Positions 1-8,847 of a stretch of DNA of 64,000 nt are shown here, in pieces (position 1 is the first letter of the stretch; each line of letters opens with the position of its first letter). The notes below the pieces were generated by a model, which was not told the origin of the DNA, ran no database searches, and saw nothing but the letters and a program-made list of their open reading frames with translations. A program made the translations under genes and the position numbers. This stretch comes from Lishizhenia sp. (GTDB lineage Bacteria > Bacteroidota > Bacteroidia > Flavobacteriales_D > Crocinitomicaceae). The stretch covers positions 1 to 64,000 of the forward strand of contig SKGS01000044.1 of the NCBI GenBank assembly GCA_007117355.1, read 5' to 3'.

Positions 1-1083
1 AGTTACAACATCCGTTAAAGGAAATAAAGGGTTTTCTGTGTAGTACCTTGAACCTAATAAGCCAATTTCCTCAGCTGAAACAGCTAGAAATAATATATTT
101 TTCATTGGTGCTTCACCATCTTTTTTGGCAACACTAAAGGCTTTTGCTATTTCCATAAGTGCAACTGTTCCTGTACCATTATCATCTGCACCATTGTAAA
201 TTTCTCCATCTTTTACTCCTAAATGATCATAATGCGCCATTAAAACTAATGTTTCTTTTACTGTTGTATCAATTGATGGCATCCACCCAGCTACGTTTAT
301 TCCTTTTTTATGAATGGTATCTCGATTGAAGTGAAGATCTGCGAATAAAGTAACTTGTTCCTCTTTTTTCTTTCTTTTTCCTGAAAGATTATATTCATTA
401 ATGATGGTAGAAAAAGAATTTTTATTGGCAAAAACCAATGGCGCACCACCCTCTTCTGAAAAATCTGATGCTAAAGCGTGTCTCGTTTTATAAACTCTAT
501 CCCCTTGACTTTGAATTAAAGCATCAAAATGAGAAGTGACATAAATTACACTAGCTGCTCCTTGACTTAATGCTTCTTTATAAGATATTTTTACATTTTC
601 AACATCAAAAAAAGGTTGAACAGTGTCAAAAAAAATCACAGTTTTGTTTTTAAAACTTGGCTCTTCTTTTCCTTTTTTATCAGTAACAGCTAAAACTACT
701 TCCTTATTTAACAAAGAAAAAACAGCTGGTTGAAAATTTGCAAAAATATCTTTACCATAATTTAAAGTATCCTTACCTATAATCAACTGTTGTGATGGAT
801 TTAATCGAACAACATTAAAAGGTTGAAAATAAGATGAATCTTCAGAAATGGGTAGTAGTCCATGCAATTTAAACTGACGTGCAATATAGTCCGCAGCCAT
901 ATCTTGACCAACTGTTCCTGTTGCTCTTCCTTCCATACTATCTGAAGCAATAATATGCAGGTGCTCAGATATAGAAGTTTTTGAAATGTAATATTGATAT
1001 TTTTCAGCAATAGATTGTGCTGTGGAGAAAAAACTAACTCCGGTTAACAAAACACATATTGCTGTTTTTTTTATTACTGACAT
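1..1083 (-). CDS. M28 family metallopeptidase (partial, C-terminus off the window)
   Basis: I translated this frame by hand because the ORF runs off the left edge and is missing from the track. It starts at ATG 1083 with a signal peptide (MSVIKKTAICVLLTGVSFFS, then TAQ) and stays open for about 361 codons. A PA-like insert region comes first, followed by the M28 zinc-site motifs MAHYDHLG (about residue 282), GADDNGTG (about 298) and SAEEIGLLGS (about 331), which supply His, Asp and Glu ligands or catalytic residues. M28 enzymes are secreted, co-catalytic zinc aminopeptidases; the exact substrate cannot be read from sequence. The start lies inside the end of rpiB (10-bp overlap), so the two are probably translated from one mRNA. 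The remaining C-terminal metal ligand would be to the left of the window. Confidence 0.9.
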   Translation of the reverse strand, partial: MSVIKKTAICVLLTGVSFFSTAQSIAEKYQYYISKTSISEHLHIIASDSMEGRATGTVGQDMAADYIARQFKLHGLLPISEDSSYFQPFNVVRLNPSQQLIIGKDTLNYGKDIFANFQPAVFSLLNKEVVLAVTDKKGKEEPSFKNKTVIFFDTVQPFFDVENVKISYKEALSQGAASVIYVTSHFDALIQSQGDRVYKTRHALASDFSEEGGAPLVFANKNSFSTIINEYNLSGKRKKKEEQVTLFADLHFNRDTIHKKGINVAGWMPSIDTTVKETLVLMAHYDHLGVKDGEIYNGADDNGTGTVALMEIAKAFSVAKKDGEAPMKNILFLAVSAEEIGLLGSRYYTENPLFPLTDVVT

Positions 1084-1514
1084 GTAGGAATTTTATCTAT
1101 TCTGTTTTGGTGTCTTCCGCCTTCAAAAGCTGTTTTAAAAAATATTTCAACCATTTCTATTGCTTCTTTTTCACTTATGAAACGCGCTGGCAGTGCAATG
1201 ATATTTGCATTGTTGTGTTGCCTAGCCAATGCTGCTATTTCTGAAGTCCAACACAAAGCACTTCTAATACCTTGATGTTTATTAACGGTCATATTTATTC
1301 CGTTTCCACTTCCACAAATTACTATGCCTAGTACTTCTTTTTCCTTTTCAACGTGATCAGCTACAGGGTGCGCATAATCAGGATAATCGATAGAAGCGTC
1401 AGAGTGTGTTCCATAATCTTGAAACGTGTAACCCTTCTTTTCAAAATAGGTTTTAATTGCTTCTTTCAATTCATAACCAGCATGGTCAGCTCCGATAGGA
1501 ATAATAGTATTCAT
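1074..1514 (-). CDS. rpiB: Ribose-5-phosphate isomerase B
   Basis: This 146-residue protein has the full RpiB length. It interconverts ribose 5-phosphate and ribulose 5-phosphate in the cytoplasmic non-oxidative pentose phosphate pathway. Visible motifs are GADHAGYELK at residues 8-17 (phosphate and sugar binding), the catalytic cysteine in CGSGNG (Cys67), and RQHNNANIIALPAR around residue 100, whose His takes part in ring opening. It is the first gene of a minus-strand pair; the downstream M28 peptidase start overlaps its last codons. A TACTTTTG -7 box sits 23 bp upstream. Some RpiB homologues act on allose 6-phosphate or on galactose 6-phosphate (LacAB), but the standalone form points to the ribose enzyme. 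Confidence 0.95.
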   Translation of the reverse strand: MNTIIPIGADHAGYELKEAIKTYFEKKGYTFQDYGTHSDASIDYPDYAHPVADHVEKEKEVLGIVICGSGNGINMTVNKHQGIRSALCWTSEIAALARQHNNANIIALPARFISEKEAIEMVEIFFKTAFEGGRHQNRIDKIPTCQ

Positions 1515-2234
1515 TTTTTATCTTTTTTGTTCCTTACAAAAGTAAAGTTTATTCTTAGTTTAGCATAATTGGGTGCTTTTCTATTCAGTTATCTAGTTTA
1601 ATTAACAATTTACACTTCTTATAAACAAAATTGAAATATCGATTTTTATTTTATACAGATTATCAAGCCTTTAGTTTTTAGTTTTTACACAATTTAATTT
1701 GTAAAAATGTTAATATTTGTGCGTTAATAATAATTACTTTCTATTGTTATTTTCAAATATTATTCCAAACCATAACTTGAATGGATTGTGCAAGTAAAAG
1801 TTACCCCTTTTTAACACAAGTTATTAACGATTTATAACATCGTTTTGTGTTTAGATAAAAATAAATTCTATTAACACATTGGTTTTTCTTATCAATGTTT
1901 ATAAACTTTTATTTTGTTTATTTTCAATGTATTACTATTAGTTTTTATGTTTATATCTTTATTTATTATGTTAATTAACTATTAAGCAAGTATTAAATCA
2001 AATCTTTTTAAACCATTTCAACACCTTAATAAAAGGAATAAAGCTTTTTTAAAATTTTTTCTCTTTCTTTTTTTTATATTACTGTCTTGGATTTCATAAA
2101 AAAAACTGCAAATTGAAATTAATTCGTTAATTTCGTTTCAAGTGGTAAGAGATTGGTTAAATTTTAGTTGTTTTTTCTGAAAATCATTTATTTACTGTAT
2201 ATTGGTCTCAACTATATTACACGAATAAAAAAGT
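1515..2234. other. AT-rich divergent intergenic region, no gene seen
   Basis: These 720 bases separate the diverging rpiB and response-regulator genes. The stretch is very AT-rich, with poly-T runs near 2040-2080. I find no ORF with coding character, no RNA gene and no strong hairpin. It presumably carries the two divergent promoters. I looked for DnaA boxes (TTATnCACA) because of its composition and saw none. Confidence 0.6.
1537..1544 (-). promoter_or_regulatory. Putative -7 box (TACTTTTG) of rpiB
   Basis: TACTTTTG on the minus strand matches the Bacteroidota TAnnTTTG -7 element and lies 23 bp before the rpiB ATG. I see no clear -33 TTG at 17-23 bp, so this is only a candidate. Confidence 0.35.
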
Positions 2235-2996
2235 ATGTCAAAAATAAGAGTTTTTGTTGTTGAGGATGAGGCTATTGTTTCAAAAGATATCCAACAAAGT
2301 TTGATTCGATTAGGGTACGATGTTGTAGGTTCTTCTGCCACAGGTGAAAAAGCCTTAAGTTTAGTTGAGGAAATTTTACCTGATATTGTTTTAATGGACA
2401 TTATGCTAAAAGGCGATATGAGTGGTATTGAAGCCGCCACAATTATTAGAAAAGATAATGCTATTCCAGTTATTTTTCTCACAGCATATGCTGATGATGC
2501 AACATTAGATAAAGCTAAAGTAGCGGAACCTTACGGATATATAATCAAGCCCTTCAAGGAGGTTGATTTGCATACTGCCATAGAAATGGCAATATACAAA
2601 CATAAAAGAGAAATGGAGTTAGTTCAAAAACAAGAAATGCTATACTCCCTAGTAGAAAATAAAGAAGCAAAAGAAAATAAAGATTACATTTTTGTAAAAG
2701 CCAATGCTAAATTGGTTAAACTAAAAATGGATGAAATTTATTACATCGAAGCACTTAAGGATTATGTAGCTATTCATACACAAGCGAAGCGATATACTAT
2801 CCATTCTACCATGAAAGACATTGATCGTAAACTTGGTAATGAAGATTTTATAAGGGTTCACAGGTCATTTATTGTTCGTATTGATAAAATTGCAAGTATT
2901 GATTTTCCTAATTTGCATTTAGAAAATGATAAAAAAATGATTCCTATTGGTGGTTCTTATAAAGACGATTTATTGAAAAGCATTAATCTTTTCTAA
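2235..2996 (+). CDS. LytTR-family response regulator (REC + LytTR)
   Basis: This 253-residue response regulator has an N-terminal receiver domain (about 1-125) with the acidic pair ED at 10-11, the phospho-acceptor Asp55 in LMDIMLKG, and the conserved Lys in the YIIKPF motif. A short linker leads to a LytTR DNA-binding domain (about 148-253) with the usual YYIEALKDYVAIHT and FIRVHRSFIV segments. In Bacteroidota such regulators are normally paired with a 7TMR or LytS-type histidine kinase, but none is adjacent here, so the kinase is elsewhere. The M23-like peptidase gene starts 4 bp after its stop, so the two are probably co-transcribed. The targets are unknown. Confidence 0.93.
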   Translation: MSKIRVFVVEDEAIVSKDIQQSLIRLGYDVVGSSATGEKALSLVEEILPDIVLMDIMLKGDMSGIEAATIIRKDNAIPVIFLTAYADDATLDKAKVAEPYGYIIKPFKEVDLHTAIEMAIYKHKREMELVQKQEMLYSLVENKEAKENKDYIFVKANAKLVKLKMDEIYYIEALKDYVAIHTQAKRYTIHSTMKDIDRKLGNEDFIRVHRSFIVRIDKIASIDFPNLHLENDKKMIPIGGSYKDDLLKSINLF

Positions 2997-3000
2997 AAAG

Positions 3001-3687
3001 ATGAGTCAATCATTTAGTGATTTCTTAAAAAGTCAATACTCTTTTGCGTTACCTATATTTAATTCTTCCTTAGAGGATTATCAATCTATTGACTTAAGTA
3101 AAACGAACAAAAATTTATGGAATCAAGTTAATCCTTCTGACCCTTTAGAAATGCAAAAGTATATTTCTAATTACTTGGAAAAGAAAGGTAAAAATATTGC
3201 TTTTGGTGGTTACTTAGAACATCGCAATATTTATGATAGAAGTGCTTATTTTAAGGAAAAAGAAAATCGTTTTATACATTTAGGAATAGATTTTTGGACG
3301 AATGAAAATGCTGGAATAGCTGCTGTATTTGATGGCACAATTCATAGTTTTAAGAATAATAAAAATTTTGGTGATTATGGACCAACATTAATTTTAGAAC
3401 ATAACGCTAAAGGTTTTACTTGGTTTAGTTTATACGGCCATCTTTCACTAGACTCTATGCTTTATTGGCAAATTGGTAAAACCATAGCTTCAGGAGAAAG
3501 GATAGGTTATCTTGGTGCTATTTCAGAAAATGGGAATTATGCGCCACATTTACACTTTCAAATTATGCTTAATATGGAAGGAAAATCAGGAGATTATCCT
3601 GGAGTAACAAGTGAAAAAGAAGTTCATCATTTTCAAAATAATTGTCCTAATCCTTTATATTTATTTCCTGAACTAATGAAAATGTAA
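3001..3687 (+). CDS. M23-family (LytM-like) peptidase
   Basis: This 228-residue protein carries the M23 fold from about residue 85 on. The metal site is visible as HLGID (His93, Asp97) and PHLHF (His183, His185), with the accessory His147 in YGHLS. M23 enzymes cleave peptide bridges in peptidoglycan. All canonical residues are present, so it should be catalytically competent. No convincing signal peptide is seen at the N-terminus (MSQSFSDFLKSQYS), which is odd for a wall hydrolase; it could be exported another way or act on a cytoplasmic substrate. It follows the response regulator by 4 bp, hinting at a shared transcript. Confidence 0.85.
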   Translation: MSQSFSDFLKSQYSFALPIFNSSLEDYQSIDLSKTNKNLWNQVNPSDPLEMQKYISNYLEKKGKNIAFGGYLEHRNIYDRSAYFKEKENRFIHLGIDFWTNENAGIAAVFDGTIHSFKNNKNFGDYGPTLILEHNAKGFTWFSLYGHLSLDSMLYWQIGKTIASGERIGYLGAISENGNYAPHLHFQIMLNMEGKSGDYPGVTSEKEVHHFQNNCPNPLYLFPELMKM

Positions 3688-3717
3688 TTATCACATGCAA
3701 CCAATTAAAGCTTATTT

Positions 3718-4284
3718 GTGTCTATAATGCGAAGCCATAACATGGAGGATAATGAGCTTATTAAGGCATGCTTGAAAGGTAATTCAAAAGCGCAACGCTT
3801 ACTTTTTGAAAAGTTTTCGCCATTAATGATGGGAGTTGTGCTGCGTTATGTTTCCAGTAAAGAAAAAGCAAATGATGTGCTTCAAGATGGTTTTATAAAA
3901 GTGTTTAAGAACTTAGATAAGTTTAATAATCAAGGTTCTTTTGAAGGATGGATACGAAGAATAATTATTAATACTGCTCTTGATCAATTAAGGAAAGACA
4001 AAAAGTTTCAAAAAGAGATAGAAATAGACGATGTTTCGTTATCGCTTTCTATTGATAGTAATGCGATAGACTTAATGCAAGCGGAAGGACTTATGCAACT
4101 CATTCAAGGTCTTCCTGAAGGTTACAGAACAGTGTTTAATTTATATGCTATTGAAGGTTATACACACAAAGAAATTGGAGAGTTTTTAGATATTGCAGAA
4201 AACACATCAAAATCGCAATATTCAAGAGCTAGAGCACTACTAAGAGATATACTAAAAAAAGCTGGTATTGAAAGAGAAGGATGA
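3718..4284 (+). CDS. ECF-type RNA polymerase sigma factor
   Basis: Sigma70 region 2 is visible (LLFEKFSPLMMGVVLRYVSS through GSFEGWIRRIIINTALDQLR), followed by region 4 (LPEGYRTVFNLYAIEGYTHK, then EIGEFLDIAENTSKSQYSRA). There is no region 3, which is the ECF architecture. The track begins at GTG 3718; ATG 3727 and ATG 3742 (MEDNELIK) are in frame, and I favour 3742 because ECF factors usually begin near that motif. The gene overlaps the next one, a single-pass membrane protein, by 17 bp, the usual arrangement of an ECF sigma factor with its regulator. Target genes cannot be told; T9SS or envelope genes are a guess from the partner's C-terminal domain. Confidence 0.92.
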   Translation: MSIMRSHNMEDNELIKACLKGNSKAQRLLFEKFSPLMMGVVLRYVSSKEKANDVLQDGFIKVFKNLDKFNNQGSFEGWIRRIIINTALDQLRKDKKFQKEIEIDDVSLSLSIDSNAIDLMQAEGLMQLIQGLPEGYRTVFNLYAIEGYTHKEIGEFLDIAENTSKSQYSRARALLRDILKKAGIEREG

Positions 4285-5413
4285 AATAAAGGAATTATTT
4301 AAAGAATCACTTGAGAACTACTCCTCAAATGTAGATCCTAGTGTTTGGAATGCTGTTCAAGCTGGTATAGGAAATGCTGCTGCGGCTTCTGGTGGTTCTG
4401 GTTTTTTGGCTGGTGTTTCATCTACGGCTAAAATTGTTTCTTCTGTAATTGTAGCTAGTTCAATTATTACAGCGACAGCCATTTATATTTTAAGTGATGA
4501 TGCGTCAAAAAAGGAAAATACAATCGAAAACTCTATCATTGAACAAACGAAAGAAGATAAACGTGAAGACTCATTAGTCCAAGAAAACGAAGATGAAAAC
4601 AGTGTTTCTAATGATAATCGACAAACTGAAAATATATCCAAAATTGATAATTCGGAGATTGTAGATGATACAATTGAATCTAAAGAAGGTCAAGAAGCGA
4701 CTGATTCTAGTAACAAACAAGACGATACTCAACTTCCAGATACTAAAAATTCAGGTCATAATTCTAGTGGTTCTGTTTTTACTTCAGAAACAAGTACTAA
4801 TTCCGAAACTCCATCGGTAACTCAAAAAACAGAACAAACAAGTTCTAGTGCGTCAACTGAAGCGGATACATCTTCACCAGTTGAACTCGAATCAGAAGAG
4901 CCTTTCCAATTAAATGTTGTATTTGAACAACTGAGGAAACAACAAATACGAATTGAACTAGAAACTTCTGAGTTGGATGATTTCTGGATAGATGTAGGCG
5001 ACGGTACTGAATTTAGGAGCGATATCGTTGAACATTGGTATGAAGAAGCTGGAGAATATGAAATTCTAGTTACTGGAAAAATCGGAGAAGAATATTACTA
5101 TGAAACGCATCTTGTAAAGGTGGAAGTAGTTGGAAAAATCAATAATCTTCCGAATGTTTTTACTCCAGATGGTGACGGATTGAATGATTATTTATTTATT
5201 GATTCCGAAGGTTTAACAGCCTTTCAAATAACTGTTTTTAATTCAAAACGAGAAGTAGTTTATGAATCCAACGATGTCGATTTTAAGTGGTATGGAGAAG
5301 ATTTACGTAGTCAACAAAAAGTAGAAAAGGGTAATTATTATTACATCATTATTGCCAGAGACAAACTTGGTAATGTTATTCATAAACACCAAACACTTTC
5401 GGTTATTTATTGA
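4268..5413 (+). CDS. Single-pass membrane protein with PKD-like and T9SS sorting-like (CHU_C) domain; possible anti-sigma factor
   Basis: The protein has a cytoplasmic N-terminus of about 52 residues (ELFKESLENYSSNVDPSVWN), one membrane span (about 53-74, AKIVSSVIVASSIITATAIY), a long acidic Ser/Thr/Glu-rich linker, a PKD-like segment (about 215-290, FWIDVGDGTEF) and a C-terminal gliding-motility-associated domain beginning LPNVFTPDGDGLNDYLFI (about 293-381). It overlaps the ECF sigma gene by 17 bp and its only good start is TTG 4268. I infer an anti-sigma-like role from position and topology: N-terminus inside, C-terminus in the periplasm. The CHU_C domain normally ends secreted T9SS cargo, so finding it on a membrane-anchored protein is unusual. 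It might instead be a structural surface protein. Confidence 0.8.
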   Translation: MKEKDEIKELFKESLENYSSNVDPSVWNAVQAGIGNAAAASGGSGFLAGVSSTAKIVSSVIVASSIITATAIYILSDDASKKENTIENSIIEQTKEDKREDSLVQENEDENSVSNDNRQTENISKIDNSEIVDDTIESKEGQEATDSSNKQDDTQLPDTKNSGHNSSGSVFTSETSTNSETPSVTQKTEQTSSSASTEADTSSPVELESEEPFQLNVVFEQLRKQQIRIELETSELDDFWIDVGDGTEFRSDIVEHWYEEAGEYEILVTGKIGEEYYYETHLVKVEVVGKINNLPNVFTPDGDGLNDYLFIDSEGLTAFQITVFNSKREVVYESNDVDFKWYGEDLRSQQKVEKGNYYYIIIARDKLGNVIHKHQTLSVIY

Positions 5414-5574
5414 TGGGGGTTGTGGGAATTTGTCATTAGGAGATGTCACTAAAAAATTTAAAAAAGTTGCAACCAACATACCTTCTCCCAACTATTTTCT
5501 GTATTAGAACTCCTCTAAATTTTCATCAAAACCATTATGTAACCAAAAACTTAATATATTAGCACTCTAAATTC

Positions 5575-7914
5575 TTGTTGGTGCGATATTTAGCAATTCT
5601 TTTATTTTTTTTATTGGTTTTACCTATTTTTTCACAAAATGAGAAAAAAACCTTGCTTACATTATCCCCAAAACGTGGTAATCATGTTGGTTTAGAAGAG
5701 GTAAAAGTTCAACTTTCCAGTGGTTGTAAGGCTTATTACACAACAGACGGAACACAACCAAGCTCCTCATCTAATAAAGTGCGAGGCAACTCAATTTCCT
5801 TAAAGGGTAATACGGTTTTTCGGTTTGCGATTTATGATGGAAAAGGAAATAAATTTGAAGAAACCCATACCTACATTGTAGCGAGAAAGGTAGAGCTTCC
5901 TATTATTTCAATTATTTCGGATCCAGCTGTTTTTTTTGATTCTTTAGAAGGTATTTATGTAAAGGGGTGTTGTGCAGATACAGTTCATCCATACAAAGGT
6001 GCAAACTTCTGGAAAGATTGGGAAAGAAAAGTATATGTTGAATTCTTTGAACCAGATGGTAGATTAGGATTTAGTCATCCTTTAGGAATAAAAATATTCG
6101 GTGGTTACAGCAAAGGAATGCCTCAAAAATCGCTTTCATTCTATGCTAGAAAAAAACATGGAAAGGGAAAAATTAAACATCCTCTTTTTCCACAATTACC
6201 CTTTAAAAAGTACAATAATTTTATTTTGCGTAATGGCGGTGGTGATATGCGAAATGCGCATATTAGAGACGTTTTTGCAACACAATTGATAAAAGAAACC
6301 GGACTTACAATTCAAGAATGGCGACCTGTAAGCGTGTTTATAAATGGAGAGTATTGGGGAAAATATAACATGCGAGAGAAGATAAACGAGCATTTTATTT
6401 CAGCTCATTATGGCATGCATAAAGATAGCGTCATAATCATGCGACATAATGCCGATAAACAACATGGAGACCCAAAAGATTATAGAAAATTTATTAAAGA
6501 GTTAGAGAAAAGTGATTTAAGAAATCGTGAGGATTTAAATTATGTCGCATCAAAAATGGACATTGATAATTACCTATTGTACAATGCAGCTCAAGTTTAT
6601 GCTGGAAATAAAGATGCTGGTGGTAATATCCGCTATTTTAAATCAACAAGAGATACTGGTAAATGGCGATGGATTTATTATGATTTGGATCAAACATTCG
6701 GTGTAAACGGTCCACATGATTATAAATATAATAATTTAGAACGTTTTACACAAGTCAACGATGAAACGTGGCCAAACCCTCCTTGGTCCACCTTGATAAT
6801 TCGAAAATTAATAGAAAATGATTCCTTGAAATATAGATACATCAATACCTTTTCTGATATGATATTTACAACTTTTGCACCTCAACGAGCTTTAACATTG
6901 TTGGAGAATTTAAAGCAACAAATGAAAGAAGAAATTCCTTTTCATTTGGAAAGATGGAAAGTGCCACTTAAAAGATACAATTCAAGCATGGCTCATATAG
7001 ACTCTTTTGTTGTCAATAGACCAAGATATATGTTACAACATTTAGCTAGTCGATTTGAGCTTGATAAAATGGTTGAAATTAGCATTAAAATGGATTCCAC
7101 TAAAGGAAAAGTAAAATTTAATTCATTAGTGTTATTCAAAGACTTTAATGGGAAATATTTTTCTGAAATACCTCAGTTTATTGAGGTTATACCAAATACT
7201 GATTTTGAATTTATCGGTTGGGAAAACGGTATAGAAATAAGCGAAAATGGCATGTATTATTTCAATGAAGAAAAGATAATTCTAACTCCAATTTTTGAAG
7301 AAAAAAAATACTCTCCTTTCTATGGAAAAATTATGTTTTCTGAGGTGGATGCCTTTCAAATAAACAGTTTAAAATCTGCTGACTGGATTGAATTATATAA
7401 TGCTTCTTCTGAAGAGATTGATATAGGAGATTGGGTGTTTAAAGATAAAAAAGAACAACATTCTTTTACTTTTCCAATGAATACAAAAATTCAACCAAAA
7501 GAGTTTTTGATTCTTTCAAAAAACAAAGCAAAGTTTCAGCGTGCATATCCTAATATTAAAAATATTGTTGGAGATTTTAATTTCGGAATAAATATAAAAA
7601 GTGATGTTATTCGCTTGTATGATAGTAACTTACTAAAAGTAGATGAATTAAGTTTAAAAGAATTGAACGATTTTAGTGACTCAACAAAAAATTGGGTAAA
7701 AATGGATTACAGAATACCTTATTTCCACCCATTAAATTGGAGGTTAGAATCCCCTTCTCCTGGTCAGCAAAGCATGGCTTATGCAAAAATTCTTAAAGAA
7801 GAAAAGGAAGACGAAAAAATTAAGTCTTGGTTGATTTATTTTGGTATTGGGTTAGGATTTCTTTCTTTCATTATTTTTTTAGTTACTTTGTATTATAAAA
7901 ACAAAAAGACCTAG
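5575..7914 (+). CDS. CotH-family protein with chitobiase/hexosaminidase-like and lamin-tail domains
   Basis: The 779-residue protein has a signal peptide (ending PIFSQ), a chitobiase/beta-hexosaminidase C-terminal-like domain (about 30-105, ACYTTDGTQPS-like text YYTTDGTQPSSSS), a CotH domain (about 190-470, with ILRNGGGDMRNAHIRD, YWGKYNMREKINEHF and WRWIYYDLDQTFG), and a lamin-tail domain (about 584-700, ADWIELYNASSEEIDIGDWV). It ends with a membrane segment (about 751-772) and a basic tail KNKKT. CotH proteins in Bacillus and fungi are spore-coat or surface proteins with a kinase-like fold; function here is unproved. An in-frame TAG at 5560 leaves only TTG 5575, TTG 5578 or GTG 5581 as starts. 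The C-terminal anchor is unusual for a Gram-negative surface protein. Confidence 0.87.
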   Translation: MLVRYLAILLFFLLVLPIFSQNEKKTLLTLSPKRGNHVGLEEVKVQLSSGCKAYYTTDGTQPSSSSNKVRGNSISLKGNTVFRFAIYDGKGNKFEETHTYIVARKVELPIISIISDPAVFFDSLEGIYVKGCCADTVHPYKGANFWKDWERKVYVEFFEPDGRLGFSHPLGIKIFGGYSKGMPQKSLSFYARKKHGKGKIKHPLFPQLPFKKYNNFILRNGGGDMRNAHIRDVFATQLIKETGLTIQEWRPVSVFINGEYWGKYNMREKINEHFISAHYGMHKDSVIIMRHNADKQHGDPKDYRKFIKELEKSDLRNREDLNYVASKMDIDNYLLYNAAQVYAGNKDAGGNIRYFKSTRDTGKWRWIYYDLDQTFGVNGPHDYKYNNLERFTQVNDETWPNPPWSTLIIRKLIENDSLKYRYINTFSDMIFTTFAPQRALTLLENLKQQMKEEIPFHLERWKVPLKRYNSSMAHIDSFVVNRPRYMLQHLASRFELDKMVEISIKMDSTKGKVKFNSLVLFKDFNGKYFSEIPQFIEVIPNTDFEFIGWENGIEISENGMYYFNEEKIILTPIFEEKKYSPFYGKIMFSEVDAFQINSLKSADWIELYNASSEEIDIGDWVFKDKKEQHSFTFPMNTKIQPKEFLILSKNKAKFQRAYPNIKNIVGDFNFGINIKSDVIRLYDSNLLKVDELSLKELNDFSDSTKNWVKMDYRIPYFHPLNWRLESPSPGQQSMAYAKILKEEKEDEKIKSWLIYFGIGLGFLSFIIFLVTLYYKNKKT

Positions 7915-7946
7915 CATAGAAGCTCGGGAATTAGTGAATTAATTGA

Positions 7947-8645
7947 ATGATACAGAAATCAAAATTTTCGATGCAACTTAGATTGCTACTTGTTTGTGTG
8001 GCTTTTGTTTTTTCCACCCAAGCACTCGGTCAGTATTATTACAAAGTTAAACCTTATAGAATTTTAGCTGGTCTCTCTTATAATTTAGTGTATGATGACG
8101 CAATGCTTTTTGGAAAAATTCCAGATGTTATAAATTACTGGGTTGGCCCTCCTACTCCATTAGCATTTAGTCTTGATTATTATTTTTTAAAAGGCTTAAG
8201 TTCAGAGGCGATTATTTCTTATAATTTTTATCATTTTAACCCTGCTAACCCCAACCCATTTGGTAGAGAAGGCTTCTTTTTATCAACGGCCTTAAATGCA
8301 AAGTATTCTTTTTCTTACATAATGTTGCAACAGTTCTTAGATCCATTTTTTACCCTAGGCTTATATTATGCTAGAAAAATTCCGGCTGAGTATGTAAACA
8401 CCTACGGTGTGAATGCTGGTTTTGGTTTGAATATGATGTTATTTGGTAATTTTGGGTTACAACTGCGTGGTACAGCTAGTAAAGCTATTCTTCCAAACTT
8501 TTTTAAGACAAATGATAATTTTCTACATTTTCATGCAGGGTTTATTTTCAAGTTCCAAGATGGGGAAGAAGAAAATGTATTTATTAAGCGTAAATATAAA
8601 TGGCTAGATAAAAAAGTTAGATTTAGAGGAAATAAGAAGCTGTAA
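7947..8645 (+). CDS. Predicted outer-membrane beta-barrel protein
   Basis: This 232-residue protein has a clear signal peptide (LLLVCVAFVFSTQALGQ) and a mature part made of alternating aromatic/hydrophobic strands (LAGLSYNLVY, TALNAKYSFSY, FTLGLYYARKI, FGLQLRGTAS, FLHFHAGFIFKF), the pattern of a small outer-membrane barrel. A second in-frame ATG at 7971 gives a shorter, equally good signal peptide. It follows the CotH gene by 32 bp and is likely co-transcribed with it. No family name is assigned. The short lysine/arginine-rich tail after the last strand is atypical. Confidence 0.7.
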   Translation: MIQKSKFSMQLRLLLVCVAFVFSTQALGQYYYKVKPYRILAGLSYNLVYDDAMLFGKIPDVINYWVGPPTPLAFSLDYYFLKGLSSEAIISYNFYHFNPANPNPFGREGFFLSTALNAKYSFSYIMLQQFLDPFFTLGLYYARKIPAEYVNTYGVNAGFGLNMMLFGNFGLQLRGTASKAILPNFFKTNDNFLHFHAGFIFKFQDGEEENVFIKRKYKWLDKKVRFRGNKKL

Positions 8646-8668
8646 TGTGTTGTGGGGTAAAAATCAAA

Positions 8669-8705
8669 AAACCCTCTCTAATTAATTGATAATCAAAGAG
8701 GGTTT
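8669..8705 (-). terminator. Rho-independent terminator, probably of tRNA-Cys (possibly bidirectional)
   Basis: AAACCCTCT pairs perfectly with AGAGGGTTT (9 bp, 19-nt loop). On the minus strand the stem is followed by a T-rich run (TTT, then GATTTTT), so it suits the tRNA transcript best; it may also stop the barrel gene arriving from the left. Confidence 0.7.
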
Positions 8706-8706
8706 G

Positions 8707-8777
8707 AGGTCTCGAGCGGATTCGAACCGCTGTACACGGTTTTGCAGACCGTTGCCTAGCCGCTCGGCCACGAGACC
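8707..8777 (-). tRNA. tRNA-Cys (GCA anticodon)
   Basis: The reverse complement begins GGTCTCGTGGCCGAGCGG and ends CGAGACC, giving a 7-bp acceptor stem. It has a T-loop GGTTCGAATCC and an anticodon loop CTGCAAA with anticodon GCA (cysteine). The discriminator base is U, the expected identity element of tRNA-Cys. The 71-nt gene does not encode the CCA end, so that is added by nucleotidyltransferase. A terminator hairpin lies immediately downstream on the same strand. Confidence 0.97.
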
Positions 8778-8847
8778 TTTTGACTTCTAGGGATGCAAAA
8801 ATACAAAAAAAATTTATTTATCCCGCGTTATTCATGAATAATACTGA

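Noticed and set aside
1353-1568. 71-residue plus-strand ORF opposite rpiB
   Set aside because: It lies antisense to a well supported gene, with no independent evidence.
1515-2234. Possible replication origin (AT-rich spacer near parS-containing region)
   Set aside because: I see no DnaA boxes (TTATnCACA) or 13-mer arrays; no dnaA nearby.
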